Shown here: in pieces, positions 1-7,482 of the stretch
How positions within the stretch are numbered: the first letter of the stretch is position 1
Layout: each line of letters begins with the position of its first letter
Notes under the pieces: generated by a model
What the model saw: the letters and a program-made list of their open reading frames with translations, nothing else
Databases searched by the model: none
What the model was told of the DNA's origin: nothing
Assembly: GCA_037968475.1 (NCBI GenBank)
Contig: JBBKVO010000036.1
Coordinates: 14,724-78,723 of the forward strand
Origin: SB11 sp037968475
GTDB taxonomy: Bacteria; Bacteroidota; Bacteroidia; UBA8524
Direction: 5' to 3'
DNA length: 64,000 bases
Translations under genes and position numbers: made by a program

Positions 1-141
1 CACAACTACGTGAAGATATACTCGCCACGCAATAGTTTCTACTCTCAAACTATAAATTCCCCAATTGGCACATTAGCATATTGAGAAATTAGCACATTAG
101 TTAATTGTTCAATGCTCAATGTAAAATGACTAATAGCTAAT

Positions 142-149
142 TATCTTTG
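142..149 (+). promoter_or_regulatory. TAnnTTTG -7 box upstream of miaE
   Basis: TATCTTTG matches the Bacteroidota sigma -7 consensus TAnnTTTG and ends only 4 bases before the miaE ATG, so the transcript would be almost leaderless. I see no good -33 TTTG at the usual spacing. Confidence 0.5.
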
Positions 150-153
150 CGCC

Positions 154-735
154 ATGTTAGGGCTAAAACTGGCTACCGACCCTCGTTGGGTGAATATTGC
201 CGAAAAAACCATTGAAGATATACTTACCGACCATGCTTTTTGCGAACAAAAGGCAGCCAGTAGCGGCATATCGCTTATAGTAAACTTTGCCGATAAGCAG
301 GATATAGTGGATAGTGTAACCCCTTTGGTAGCCGAAGAATGGGGGCATTTTCGCAAGGTGATAAAAGAACTAAACAAAAGAGGTTTATCACTAGGTAAAA
401 AACGAAAGGACGAGTACGTTTTAAAAATTAAAGACCTGATGCAAAAAGGCGGCAACCGCGAGATGCTTTTGGTAGAGCAGTTGCTTATTTTTGCTTTGAT
501 AGAAGCCCGTAGTTGCGAGCGTTTTCGCTTACTTTCACTACACATTTCTGACCCTGAACTGAAAGATTTTTACCACGAGTTTATGGTATCAGAAGCAGGA
601 CACTACCGTATGTTTATTGATTTGGCAAAAAAATATATGCCCGAAGACCACGTGAAAACCCGTTGGAACGAAATAGTTGAAGGCGAAGCCAAAATACTAG
701 CCACCCTAGAGTTGCGCGGCGATAGGGTACACTAA
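154..735 (+). CDS. miaE: tRNA-(ms2io6A37) hydroxylase, MiaE family
   Basis: MiaE is a ferritin-like di-iron monooxygenase that hydroxylates the isopentenyl group of the modified adenosine at tRNA position 37 in the cytoplasm. The 193-residue protein has the usual family length. Candidate metal ligands fall in the expected spaced motifs: E62 and H65 (EEWGH), E117 and E122 (EARSCE), E147 and H150 (SEAGH). ATG at 154 follows a TATCTTTG promoter box almost directly. The gene is monocistronic and converges on a small minus-strand gene; the 108-bp gap holds two palindromes. The family call is firm. The exact tRNA substrate is taken from the family, not seen. Confidence 0.93.
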   Translation: MLGLKLATDPRWVNIAEKTIEDILTDHAFCEQKAASSGISLIVNFADKQDIVDSVTPLVAEEWGHFRKVIKELNKRGLSLGKKRKDEYVLKIKDLMQKGGNREMLLVEQLLIFALIEARSCERFRLLSLHISDPELKDFYHEFMVSEAGHYRMFIDLAKKYMPEDHVKTRWNEIVEGEAKILATLELRGDRVH

Positions 736-764
736 GCCTGCACAAATAATTGTTTCTAAAAATA

Positions 765-786
765 AAAGTGAGTGAACACTCACTTT
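765..786. promoter_or_regulatory. 10-bp-arm palindrome, operator-like
   Basis: Arms AAAGTGAGTG (765-774) and CACTCACTTT (777-786) are perfect with a 2-base centre. A second site with the same core lies at 830-849. The short centre favours a protein-binding operator, as used by TetR-type dimers, over an RNA terminator. It does lie between convergent genes, so a hairpin role is possible. Confidence 0.45.
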
Positions 787-829
787 ACAGTGAAAAACAG
801 TTACAAAACGATATAAGAAAACAAATTGT

Positions 830-849
830 AAGTGAGTACACACTCACTT
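830..849. promoter_or_regulatory. second copy of the AAGTGAGT/ACTCACTT palindrome
   Basis: Arms AAGTGAGT (830-837) and ACTCACTT (842-849) flank ACAC. The right arm overlaps the stop codon of the small minus-strand gene at 844. It shares its half-site with the palindrome at 765-786; the two centres lie about 64 bp apart, close to six helical turns. Confidence 0.45.
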
Positions 850-1011
850 TTTAAGCGCATCAATTTGCTTGCCCAATTCCTCAGCTTCCGCCATTATCAG
901 GTCAGCCGATTTGCGGTCAATACTGCTTAGGCGATGGTATTCAGCCATCAGCTTTTTGTATTTTTTTTGCAGCTTTTCAGCCTCCGTTTTTTTCTTAAAA
1001 AGTCCAAGCAT
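844..1011 (-). CDS. Lacal_2735-type mini-protein
   Basis: A 55-residue basic, helical protein that starts MLGLFKKK and continues with a charged heptad-like region (EAEKLQKKYKKLM ... EAEELGKQI). This matches the Lacal_2735 family of small Bacteroidota proteins of unknown function in start, length and charge pattern. It is too short for a usual ORF cutoff. ATG at 1011, TGA at 844. It lies 51 bp beyond the start-distal (3') end of the exonuclease III gene on the same strand, so the two may be co-transcribed. Its last codons overlap a palindromic operator-like site. The gene call is likely; the function is unknown. Confidence 0.75.
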   Translation of the reverse strand: MLGLFKKKTEAEKLQKKYKKLMAEYHRLSSIDRKSADLIMAEAEELGKQIDALKK

Positions 1012-1062
1012 ATCTTATCCAAACAGGGTTATGTTGCTTTTTGTTTGCAGCATTCACATACA

Positions 1063-1833
1063 CTACAAATCAAACACGGTATACATAGGGCAGTGGTCGC
1101 TGTGCTTGGCATCGGGCACAATTTTCGATTCTATTACCTTGGCTTTCAATTCATCGTTCACCACCACATAGTCAATACGCCAGCCCTTGTTATTGGCGCG
1201 GGCATTGGCACGGTAGCTCCACCAAGTATATTGGTCTTTCAAATCGCCGTTGGTTAGCCTAAAGGTATCAACAAAACCTTCACCCAAAAAACGGGCAAAC
1301 CACTCACGTTCTTCGGGTAAAAAACCGCTGCTGTTTTTGTTGCCCACAGGGTCGTGTATATCAATAGGTTCGCGGCAAATATTATAATCGCCAACCAAAA
1401 TAAGGTTGGGTATTTCTTTTCTTAATTCATTTACATAACGCAGAAAAAACTCTAACCACAGCATTTTAAACGCTTGCCTGTCTTCGCTACTGCTACCGCT
1501 AGGGTGGTAGGCACACAAAACCGAGTAGCCCTCGTAGTCGGCACGTATCACACGGCCTTCATAGTCGTATTGCTCGTTTCCGCAACCGTACACCACATTT
1601 TTGGGTTCGGTTTTGCTAAGTATTGCAACCCCGCTATATCCTTTCTTTTCGGCAGGATACCAGTAGTTTTTATACCCCAAATGGTCAAACAAAGCCGTGG
1701 GTATTTTGGTCATATCAGCCTTAATTTCTTGAAGGCAAACTATATCGGCATTTACCTCAGTTAGCCACTGTGGCAACTCTTTGGTTACTGCTGCGCGTAT
1801 GCCGTTTACATTGTAGGTTACTATTTTTACCAT
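1063..1833 (-). CDS. xth: exodeoxyribonuclease III / AP endonuclease
   Basis: ExoIII removes abasic sites and blocked 3' ends during base excision repair. The 256-residue protein shows the endonuclease/exonuclease/phosphatase fold signatures: N8-x-N-G-I-R near the N-terminus, the metal-binding E36 in LQEIKA, a GDYN motif in the middle, and the C-terminal SDHCP motif with D246/H247. Length is normal for bacterial ExoA/XthA. ATG at 1833 follows a TATTTTTG box on the minus strand at 1839-1846. The Lacal_2735-type mini-gene lies downstream on the same strand. Confidence 0.95.
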   Translation of the reverse strand: MVKIVTYNVNGIRAAVTKELPQWLTEVNADIVCLQEIKADMTKIPTALFDHLGYKNYWYPAEKKGYSGVAILSKTEPKNVVYGCGNEQYDYEGRVIRADYEGYSVLCAYHPSGSSSEDRQAFKMLWLEFFLRYVNELRKEIPNLILVGDYNICREPIDIHDPVGNKNSSGFLPEEREWFARFLGEGFVDTFRLTNGDLKDQYTWWSYRANARANNKGWRIDYVVVNDELKAKVIESKIVPDAKHSDHCPMYTVFDL

Positions 1834-1838
1834 CGTTC

Positions 1839-1846
1839 CAAAAATA
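1839..1846 (-). promoter_or_regulatory. TAnnTTTG -7 box for xth
   Basis: Read on the minus strand this is TATTTTTG, ending 5 bases before the xth ATG at 1833. The spacing resembles the miaE promoter and suggests a very short leader. Confidence 0.45.
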
Positions 1847-1883
1847 CGTATTGTTACAGTATTTTTATGGATGCAGTGCCCAT

Positions 1884-1908
1884 AAAAAAAGCACAGCGTG
1901 TGCTGTGC
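1884..1908 (-). terminator. hairpin with T-run on minus strand
   Basis: GCACAGC (1891-1897), loop GTGT and GCTGTGC (1902-1908) form a 7-bp stem. On the minus strand it is followed by seven Ts. It lies upstream of xth and would stop transcription entering from the right, so it could insulate xth from antisense reading of the next gene. Confidence 0.5.
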
Positions 1909-2130
1909 CTTTAGAATTGTAAAAGAAAATATGGTATCACTACCCTAAATCCTTTCACAACGTTATGTAAATTTTCTGTCATTTTTTAAATTGTAAGTGT
2001 CATTTTTCGCTTTTTTAACAAGCTCTAGGCATAAGTCTCTGTTTGTCATTCTTTTGTCATTTCATTATTTAGAATGATTACAAACAATTTGTTTCTGTTT
2101 CTTTGCCAACAGAATTGTAAAAGAAATAGT

Positions 2131-3453
2131 ATGAAAAAATTTATCTCTACCCTTGCCATTTTGGTGGCATCATGGCATCTCTATGCCCAAAAATCTGACT
2201 CTGTTTTCATGGGAGCAAACTATGAAAACGAAATCTACTACAAGCTATCCGGCGGTCAAGTAAAAAGTGAACCCATAAAAAACTGGGACTTATCTTTTTC
2301 TGTAATTGGCAGCCTTGATGAACGCTTTTTTGCTATCCGTGCTAATTATAGCAACGGTGTGCGCGTGTACGAGTATCCTAAGTTTGGTACTACTGACTGG
2401 AACAGTTTTGACACCACGGGTTGGAAGGGTTGGACACAGCAATACAATGCTGATTCGTCGTGGTGGTTTGGTGCTTTTAACCGCGAACCTTACTCGCACC
2501 CATCGTATTCTTGGGGTATCTATTCAAACTCAGGAGAAATTTCGGGCAATCGCCTGTATTTAATTGGGTTTACTCCTGATGCTTTTACCCCGCCTACTAC
2601 GTTTAAAAAGTTGTGGATTGAGCAACGCAAATCATCATCGGGTGTGCGCACATGGAAGTTTAAGTATGCCGATATTGATGGTAGCAACGAACAAACGGTT
2701 GATATTGCCGATGCCGATTACCCTACTAAGAATTTTGCGTATTACAGCCTAAGGGACAACAAGGCTCTTGACCGCGAGCCTGCTAATAGCCAAAACAGTT
2801 GGGATATTGTTTTTACCCGTTACTGGGCTGATTTGAACAATCCTACTTTCCCTTATTACCAAGTTACAGGTGTACTTAATAATACAAATTGTGAAGTGTT
2901 AAAGGCAACAGGATTGCCTGTTCAGAACATGACTAAACCAACCTTAACCGACCCAAATTTTAGCTACCACATGAATATTATTGGCTATGACTGGAAAAAC
3001 TCTGGCCCCGGCGGGACAACTATTGAAGATAGCACAGCCTACTTTGTTAAGGTAGACTCTACGGTTGCAGGCGCAGTGGTTAATACTAAGGTGTATAAAT
3101 TGTGGTTTACTGATTTTGGCGGGGCGGCAAACGGTAAAACTGTTTTTAATACCGAATTAGTAACCGAGGTTAAAAATACTACATCAATACAAGGGGTGGC
3201 CAAACCAACACTAAGTGTGTATCCAAATCCTGCTCAAAACACTATTAATATCACCACAGTAAATATCAGCAGTAAACCAATAGCTATTGAGGTGCACGAT
3301 ATTTCAGGCAAACTAATATACAATGCACCTGTGCAAAGCAATGCTAATTGGGGCGTTTATACCCTTGATGTATCAGGCTTTGAAAGGGGAGTGTACATTG
3401 TTTCTTTAGTTACTGATAAAGAAGCTTTGTTGCAAAAAGTAATAAAGCAATAA
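2131..3453 (+). CDS. T9SS-exported protein, HmuY-like body
   Basis: A 440-residue secreted protein. ATG at 2131 gives a clean signal peptide (MKKFISTLAILVASWHLYAQ); an in-frame upstream ATG at 2074 would put 19 polar residues before it and is rejected. The last ~80 residues form a Por/type IX sorting domain, starting near VYPNPAQNT and ending with a short basic tail. The body has repeated modules with 'NWDLSF' and 'NSWDIVFTRYWADL' strands that recall HmuY-type haem-binding proteins of Bacteroidota, but I cannot identify haem ligands. Export across the outer membrane by T9SS is the firm part; ligand binding is a guess. A strong terminator follows at 3467. Confidence 0.8.
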   Translation: MKKFISTLAILVASWHLYAQKSDSVFMGANYENEIYYKLSGGQVKSEPIKNWDLSFSVIGSLDERFFAIRANYSNGVRVYEYPKFGTTDWNSFDTTGWKGWTQQYNADSSWWFGAFNREPYSHPSYSWGIYSNSGEISGNRLYLIGFTPDAFTPPTTFKKLWIEQRKSSSGVRTWKFKYADIDGSNEQTVDIADADYPTKNFAYYSLRDNKALDREPANSQNSWDIVFTRYWADLNNPTFPYYQVTGVLNNTNCEVLKATGLPVQNMTKPTLTDPNFSYHMNIIGYDWKNSGPGGTTIEDSTAYFVKVDSTVAGAVVNTKVYKLWFTDFGGAANGKTVFNTELVTEVKNTTSIQGVAKPTLSVYPNPAQNTINITTVNISSKPIAIEVHDISGKLIYNAPVQSNANWGVYTLDVSGFERGVYIVSLVTDKEALLQKVIKQ

Positions 3454-3466
3454 GTACAACAGTTTG

Positions 3467-3500
3467 GAGTGTTTCGCAGGGACTGCGGAACACTCTTTTA
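3467..3500 (+). terminator. rho-independent terminator
   Basis: A 13-bp stem (3467-3479 with 3483-3495, one G-T pair), a GGA loop and TTTTA follow the T9SS gene stop by 13 bp. The hairpin covers the TTG at 3464, which argues against that codon starting the next gene. Confidence 0.8.
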
Positions 3501-3511
3501 GTATTACTCCT

Positions 3512-4108
3512 TTGGAAATCTATATTAAAATTACCATAGGCATACTGTATGTATGTTTGGGTTACATCAGGTTTTTATACCGAAAGCCCTACCAAAAGGT
3601 AAAGAAAACCATATTGTATAGAATACATTTAAATCGCGAGAAAAAGCTGGTGGCAATGGCGGCGTGGGGGTTTAATGTCCCCTATATAATGTATTTGTTT
3701 ACCCCTTGGCTTGATGAGGCTTTGCTACCCGTAGCTTTTAGCATTAGAAGTGCAGGGATAATTTTGGTGCTGGGCTCGCTATGGCTTTTTTGGGCTGCGC
3801 ACAAAGTATTAGGCAGCAATTGGTCGCCCTTGCTAGAGATACGCAATAAGCACCAACTTATTACCAGTGGTATATATCAATATATCAGGCATCCCATGTA
3901 TGCTGCGCTGTACCTGTTTATTATTGGTATAGGCATTATGAGTGCCAATGCCCTATTGCTAATTGTGCCTTTTATCACCTTTAGCATTTTGTGTTATATA
4001 CGCATTAGCGACGAAGAAAAAATGATGATAAACTGGTTTGGCGATGAATACTGGCTGTACAAAAACAATACTGGTATGTTTTTGCCCAAAAGGAGAAAGC
4101 AGTATTAA
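3512..4108 (+). CDS. isoprenylcysteine-carboxyl-methyltransferase-family membrane protein
   Basis: An integral membrane protein with about five hydrophobic segments and a C-terminal ICMT/PEMT-like signature: GIYQYIRHPMY, then EEKMMINWFGDEYWLYKNNTG. In this superfamily the RHPxY and EE...FGxxYxxY parts bind S-adenosylmethionine. Bacterial substrates are mostly unknown (phospholipids, amines or isoprenoids have been suggested). The start is uncertain. No ATG occurs before the second hydrophobic segment; TTG at 3512 gives 198 residues, while TTG at 3464 lies inside the preceding terminator hairpin. The frame is open back to 3464. Monocistronic. Confidence 0.75.
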   Translation: MEIYIKITIGILYVCLGYIRFLYRKPYQKVKKTILYRIHLNREKKLVAMAAWGFNVPYIMYLFTPWLDEALLPVAFSIRSAGIILVLGSLWLFWAAHKVLGSNWSPLLEIRNKHQLITSGIYQYIRHPMYAALYLFIIGIGIMSANALLLIVPFITFSILCYIRISDEEKMMINWFGDEYWLYKNNTGMFLPKRRKQY

Positions 4109-4110
4109 AC

Positions 4111-4307
4111 AACGTGAGTTTGGGATAAGAGAAAGTTCAAACCCCTATGGATAGGGGTGCGTGGACTGTCATCCTGATCCCGAACACTTTCGGGACGAAG
4201 GGTGAATGCGCGTTTGGCTTGCCCCGCCATGCTTCGAGAGCCTCAACATGACAACAGCCGCACTCCAACACATTCATTTTGAGTTAGTTTTATTCTGAAC
4301 TCACGTT
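4111..4307. repeat. dispersed repeat bounded by inverted AACGTGAGTT
   Basis: The segment starts AACGTGAGTT at 4111 and ends with its reverse complement AACTCACGTT at 4298-4307. The same 10-mer recurs at 4794-4803 (inverted) and at 63630-63639, where it again directly follows a gene end and continues with GATAAGAGA. Inside is a REP-like hairpin (TCCCGA ... TCGGGA near 4180) of the 'CATCCTGA-CCCGA' type. No coding capacity. Confidence 0.6.
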
Positions 4308-4340
4308 AAATAGTCTTTACATACACTAATTCCCTAGAAA

Positions 4341-4371
4341 TAAAGAAAGCCGCGATAAGCGGCTTTCTTTA
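4341..4371. terminator. strong 13-bp hairpin terminator without an adjacent gene
   Basis: TAAAGAAAGCCGC (4341-4353), loop GATAA, GCGGCTTTCTTTA (4359-4371). The perfect stem with flanking A/T tracts can terminate in both directions. The nearest gene ends are 233 bp left (4108) and 455 bp right (4826), so it may mark a lost gene or an unrecognised small RNA. Confidence 0.7.
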
Positions 4372-4430
4372 TATAAAACAATGTAAGAAAATCTCCTACC
4401 TCCTTCGATTATGCTACAATCTGCCCAAAG

Positions 4431-4638
4431 GGGTATCTATACCTTGTTACACGCAAGACGTATGGGTAATTTTTTAGTTAACTCACCCCAAATAATGCGT
4501 TTATTACAGGCGTTCATAATTCCCCCTCTCTTTTTTTGTAAGAGAGGGGAAATTATGTGGTTCCAGCTTCCGCATAAAACTGGGGTGAGTTAAAACCAAC
4601 TACTATTTTTGGTTGCGTGTAAATGGGTATAGTTACCC
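4431..4638. mobile_element. MITE-like element with ~57-bp terminal inverted repeats
   Basis: The left end (GGGTATCTATACC, then TACACGCAA ... AACTCACCCCA) and right end (TGGGGTGAGTT ... TTGCGTGTAAATGGGTATAGTTACCC) are inverted, imperfect copies of each other over about 57 bp. The centre holds a hairpin of CCCCTCTC and GAGAGGGG around 4525-4550. Related ends occur at 19325-19375, 24254-24310 and 63815-63880. The size, inverted ends and lack of a gene fit a miniature non-autonomous element. No transposase is seen in the window and no clear target duplication. Confidence 0.6.
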
Positions 4639-4803
4639 ACAAGGGGAATAATGCAGTGTTTACGGTTTTGACAGATTGTGTCTAAAACCAAAGGGCTGTG
4701 GCGTGGCTTCCCTCCTTGTAGGGTTTGTGTGAAGATAAGGAGGGACTGAGGGCGGTCAGAATTGACTATTAAGTCTACAATCTTATTATCCCCAACTCAC
4801 GTT
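4639..4803. repeat. inverted copy of the 63630-63812 repeat
   Basis: Read on the minus strand, this stretch matches 63630-63812 in order: AACGTGAGTT, then CCCTCA-TCCCTCCTTATCT, GGAGGGAAGCCACGCCAC, CCCTTTGG, and CACTGCATT just before the MITE-like end. Each copy abuts the 3' end of a gene (E1 dehydrogenase here, the PLP enzyme at 63631). Confidence 0.6.
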
Positions 4804-4825
4804 AAAATCTATTTTTGGTTAATGC

Positions 4826-6877
4826 TTAATAATTAAGCAGCCACTCAATCTTTTCGGCCACCTTTTCAGGGTTGGGAAGTATTTGGCTTTCCAGCGCCAT
4901 ATTTAACGGTATAGCGGGCATATTTGCCGAACCTAACGTTTGCACAGGCGCATCTAAATACTGGAAGCACTCGCTGCCTATACGGCCTGCAATAGCCTCA
5001 GCAAACGAGTTGCGCAAGGTTTCTTCCGTCAACACCAATACCTTACCGTGGCGTTTTGCAGCGGCTTGTATAGCCTCTTCATCGCAGGGGTTTAGGGTAC
5101 GCAAATCAAGTATCTCTACTTGACCTGCAAACTTTTTAGAAGCCAATAAAGCCCAATATACGCCCATGCCGTAGGTAATAATGGCTACACTTTCGCCATT
5201 TTCCAACATTTCTTCATCAGCGTGTTGTACTATACGGGCTTTGCCCAAGGGTATTACATAATCTTCTGATGGTTCGGGTGCTTTGGCCGCTTCGGTACCG
5301 GGCATTTTACTCCAGTAAATACCTTTGTGCTCAAATACTATTACAGGGTTAGGGTCGTAATATGCCGCTTTTAGCAAGCCCTTCATATCGGCAGCATTGC
5401 TAGGGTATACTATTTTTATCCCTTTTATCTGCAAGATGCTTGATTCTACTGTGCCTGAGTGGTAAGGGCCACCACCGCCATACGCTCCTGTGGGTATGCG
5501 TATAACTGCACTAACGGGATATTTGCCCATAGTGAGGTAGCACGATTTTGACAACTCGGTAACCAATTGGTTTACGCCCGGCCATATATAATCGGCAAAC
5601 TGAATTTCTACAATGGGTTTTACGCCAACGGCGCTCATACCTGCGGTAGAGCCTACAATATAGGCTTCTTGTATGGGTGTATTAAATACGCGGTTATCGC
5701 CATACTTGCCGGCCAGTGTCGCTGCTTCGCGAAATACACCGCCTAGCCTGCCGCCCACATCTTGCCCATAAAACAGCGCCTCGGGGTGGGTGCGTAAAAT
5801 CTCGTCCATAGCAAACAAAGCCGCATCAACCATTATTATTGGTTCTTTGCCTTCGGGGGTGCGTTCGCCTTTTTCTTCGGTTATAGGTGTTGGTGCAAAC
5901 TCGTGGTCGAAAACAGTTGAAATATCAGGGTCGGGAGAGTTTACTGCACGCTCAAACTCAACAGTAATGTATGTGCGGGCATTTTCTATTTTTTCGTCTA
6001 ACGAAGCTTCGCTTTCGCCCAATTCTAACAATAGTTTTTTAAGACGTGGAAACGGGTCGATGCTGGTATGTTTTGCCATATCCTCATCACTGCGGTACCA
6101 TTCTTTGCGTACGCCCGATGTATGATGACCCAACAAAGGCACTTTTACGTGCACTAATAAAGGTTTGCGTTTGGTGCGCACATACTCAATGGCTTTGCCC
6201 ATTTGCTCGTAGCACTCTACAAAGTCGCTACCGTCAATGCGTTGGCGTTTAAGGCCTTTAAAACCTGCGGCATACTCGTAGGCATCCATAGCGCGCATTT
6301 CGTCGCCACTGGCAGATATACCCCAGTCGTTATCTTGTATCAGGTACAGTATGGGCAAATCGGCCAATACAGCCATTTGGAAGGCCTCGGCCACTTCGCC
6401 CTCGGTAACTGAGCCATCGCCCAGCGAGCAAAGCACTACGGGCTTTTCTATGCTTTTTAGTAAATCTTGTTTCTCTAGGTATTGTACCCCATGCGCCATG
6501 CCTGTGGCAGGTATAGCTTGCATACCCGTTGCACTGCTTTGGTGCGGCATTTTGGGCATATTGGGGCGGTTTAGCGATGGATGCGCATAGTAGGTGCGTC
6601 CGCCCGAAAACGGATCATCAGCCTTGGCCAATAATTGCAACATCAGCTCGTAAGGGGTCATGCCCATACCCAACAACATACTCTCATCGCGGTAATACGG
6701 TGCGGCATAGTCGTGGGGTTTTAGCTGCATCCCTGTAGCTAGTTGTATGGCTTCGTGGCCTTTTGATGTTGAGTGAACGTATTTGCAAATTTGGCGGTTA
6801 GCATCGTAGGTTTCAGCCATTGCACGGGCGTTACACATCATCTCAAAGGCACGCAGCAGTATATCTTTTGTAACCAT
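4826..6877 (-). CDS. 2-oxoacid dehydrogenase E1, alpha and beta subunits fused
   Basis: A 683-residue thiamine-diphosphate enzyme that decarboxylates a 2-oxoacid and passes the acyl group to the lipoyl E2 subunit. Residues 1-320 are the alpha part with the ThDP motif GDG at 153-155 closing at DND near 182-184. From about residue 345 comes the transketolase-like beta part (FYGQDVGGRLGGVF, FADYIWPGVNQL) and a C-terminal transketolase domain with LRTLNPCDEEAI. Bacteroidota commonly fuse the two subunits this way; such proteins are usually named 2-oxoisovalerate (branched-chain) dehydrogenase E1. Whether pyruvate or branched-chain acids are the substrate cannot be read here. E2 and E3 are not nearby. 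ATG at 6877. Confidence 0.9.
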   Translation of the reverse strand: MVTKDILLRAFEMMCNARAMAETYDANRQICKYVHSTSKGHEAIQLATGMQLKPHDYAAPYYRDESMLLGMGMTPYELMLQLLAKADDPFSGGRTYYAHPSLNRPNMPKMPHQSSATGMQAIPATGMAHGVQYLEKQDLLKSIEKPVVLCSLGDGSVTEGEVAEAFQMAVLADLPILYLIQDNDWGISASGDEMRAMDAYEYAAGFKGLKRQRIDGSDFVECYEQMGKAIEYVRTKRKPLLVHVKVPLLGHHTSGVRKEWYRSDEDMAKHTSIDPFPRLKKLLLELGESEASLDEKIENARTYITVEFERAVNSPDPDISTVFDHEFAPTPITEEKGERTPEGKEPIIMVDAALFAMDEILRTHPEALFYGQDVGGRLGGVFREAATLAGKYGDNRVFNTPIQEAYIVGSTAGMSAVGVKPIVEIQFADYIWPGVNQLVTELSKSCYLTMGKYPVSAVIRIPTGAYGGGGPYHSGTVESSILQIKGIKIVYPSNAADMKGLLKAAYYDPNPVIVFEHKGIYWSKMPGTEAAKAPEPSEDYVIPLGKARIVQHADEEMLENGESVAIITYGMGVYWALLASKKFAGQVEILDLRTLNPCDEEAIQAAAKRHGKVLVLTEETLRNSFAEAIAGRIGSECFQYLDAPVQTLGSANMPAIPLNMALESQILPNPEKVAEKIEWLLNY

Positions 6878-7482
6878 TCAGTAAGAAAAAAGAAAGCGCA
6901 ATGTTAGTAAAAAATGGGTGGTTATGCGAACGTTAACAGGCTTATTATTTAAGTGGCGGGTAAGAAGAACCATCGCCTTAGCCCATTGCTTGCCTTCCCG
7001 CCCTTTGACTTCGCTTAGGGGATAACCGCAGAAGGAGCAACAATAAGCTAACATTTGTCAAATTTTTAAAATTTGACAAATGCACGCCCTGTATAAAAGC
7101 TTTGGGGCTTCTCCTCACTCTTTCGCGCATCCCTGCGCGGTTCGGGTCGGGTGCGGAGCCTGTCCCAGATATAATATCGGGGCGCTACGAGGTAGCTTGC
7201 TGCGCCCCCTAAGCCGATTGGGAGGCTGCCTATTTTTCTAATCTACCCATTTTTTGTGCGTGTTACAGTGTTACAGTGTTATTTTTGTTACTTGAAACAC
7301 AGGGGCTTGCGGCGTTTCGGCCAAAAAGTGGGCGGTTTCAGAAGGTCAAAGAACGGGGTTAGATATTATGTAATTGGAAAAAGATATTAATGAAAAAGCG
7401 GACGCTCTTTTGCTCAAGGCACAAGCGGGACGCTTGCACCAGCTGGGGGTAGCTTTGAAAAAGTGTGAGCAACTTAAAATTA
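6878..7482. other. 605-bp intergenic region with several hairpins, no gene
   Basis: No supported ORF or tRNA. It contains a 15-bp-arm perfect palindrome CATTTGTCAAATTTT/AAAATTTGACAAATG (7052-7082), and a GC-rich block (about 7130-7215) with nested stems GGGGCGC (7179-7185)/GCGCCCC (7202-7208) and GCTAC/GTAGC. There is a short tandem GTGTTACA repeat (7258-7280) and a hairpin CAAGCG-GGA-CGCTTG (7422-7436), part of a repeat shared with 18724-18778. The block is more GC-rich than the gene to its right. Confidence 0.55.
7397..7450 (+). repeat. dispersed repeat, copy 1
   Basis: GCGGACGCTCTTTTG ... AGGCACAAGCGGGACGCTTG ... CCAGCTGGG matches 18724-18778 in the same orientation with scattered differences. 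The hairpin inside (CAAGCG/CGCTTG) is perfect in this copy. Confidence 0.55.

Noticed and set aside
1..141. Possible gene end or RNA at the left edge
   Set aside because: Only AT-rich DNA with short direct repeats (GCACATTAG) is visible; no ORF, tRNA-like fold or terminator.
869..1257. Plus-strand open frames over the exonuclease III 3' end and the 55-residue gene
   Set aside because: They overlap genes with strong family matches on the other strand and their residues are low-complexity, without known motifs.
2074..2130. Upstream ATG of the first T9SS gene
   Set aside because: It would place 19 polar/cysteine-containing residues before a clean signal peptide that starts at ATG 2131.
4411..4593. 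60-codon plus-strand frame inside the repeat
   Set aside because: It lies within the MITE-like element, crosses the palindromic hairpin and shows no protein-like features.
6878..7482. tRNA or group II intron in the GC-rich block
   Set aside because: No T-arm sequence, no anticodon stem and no intron domain V-like hairpin could be found by eye.
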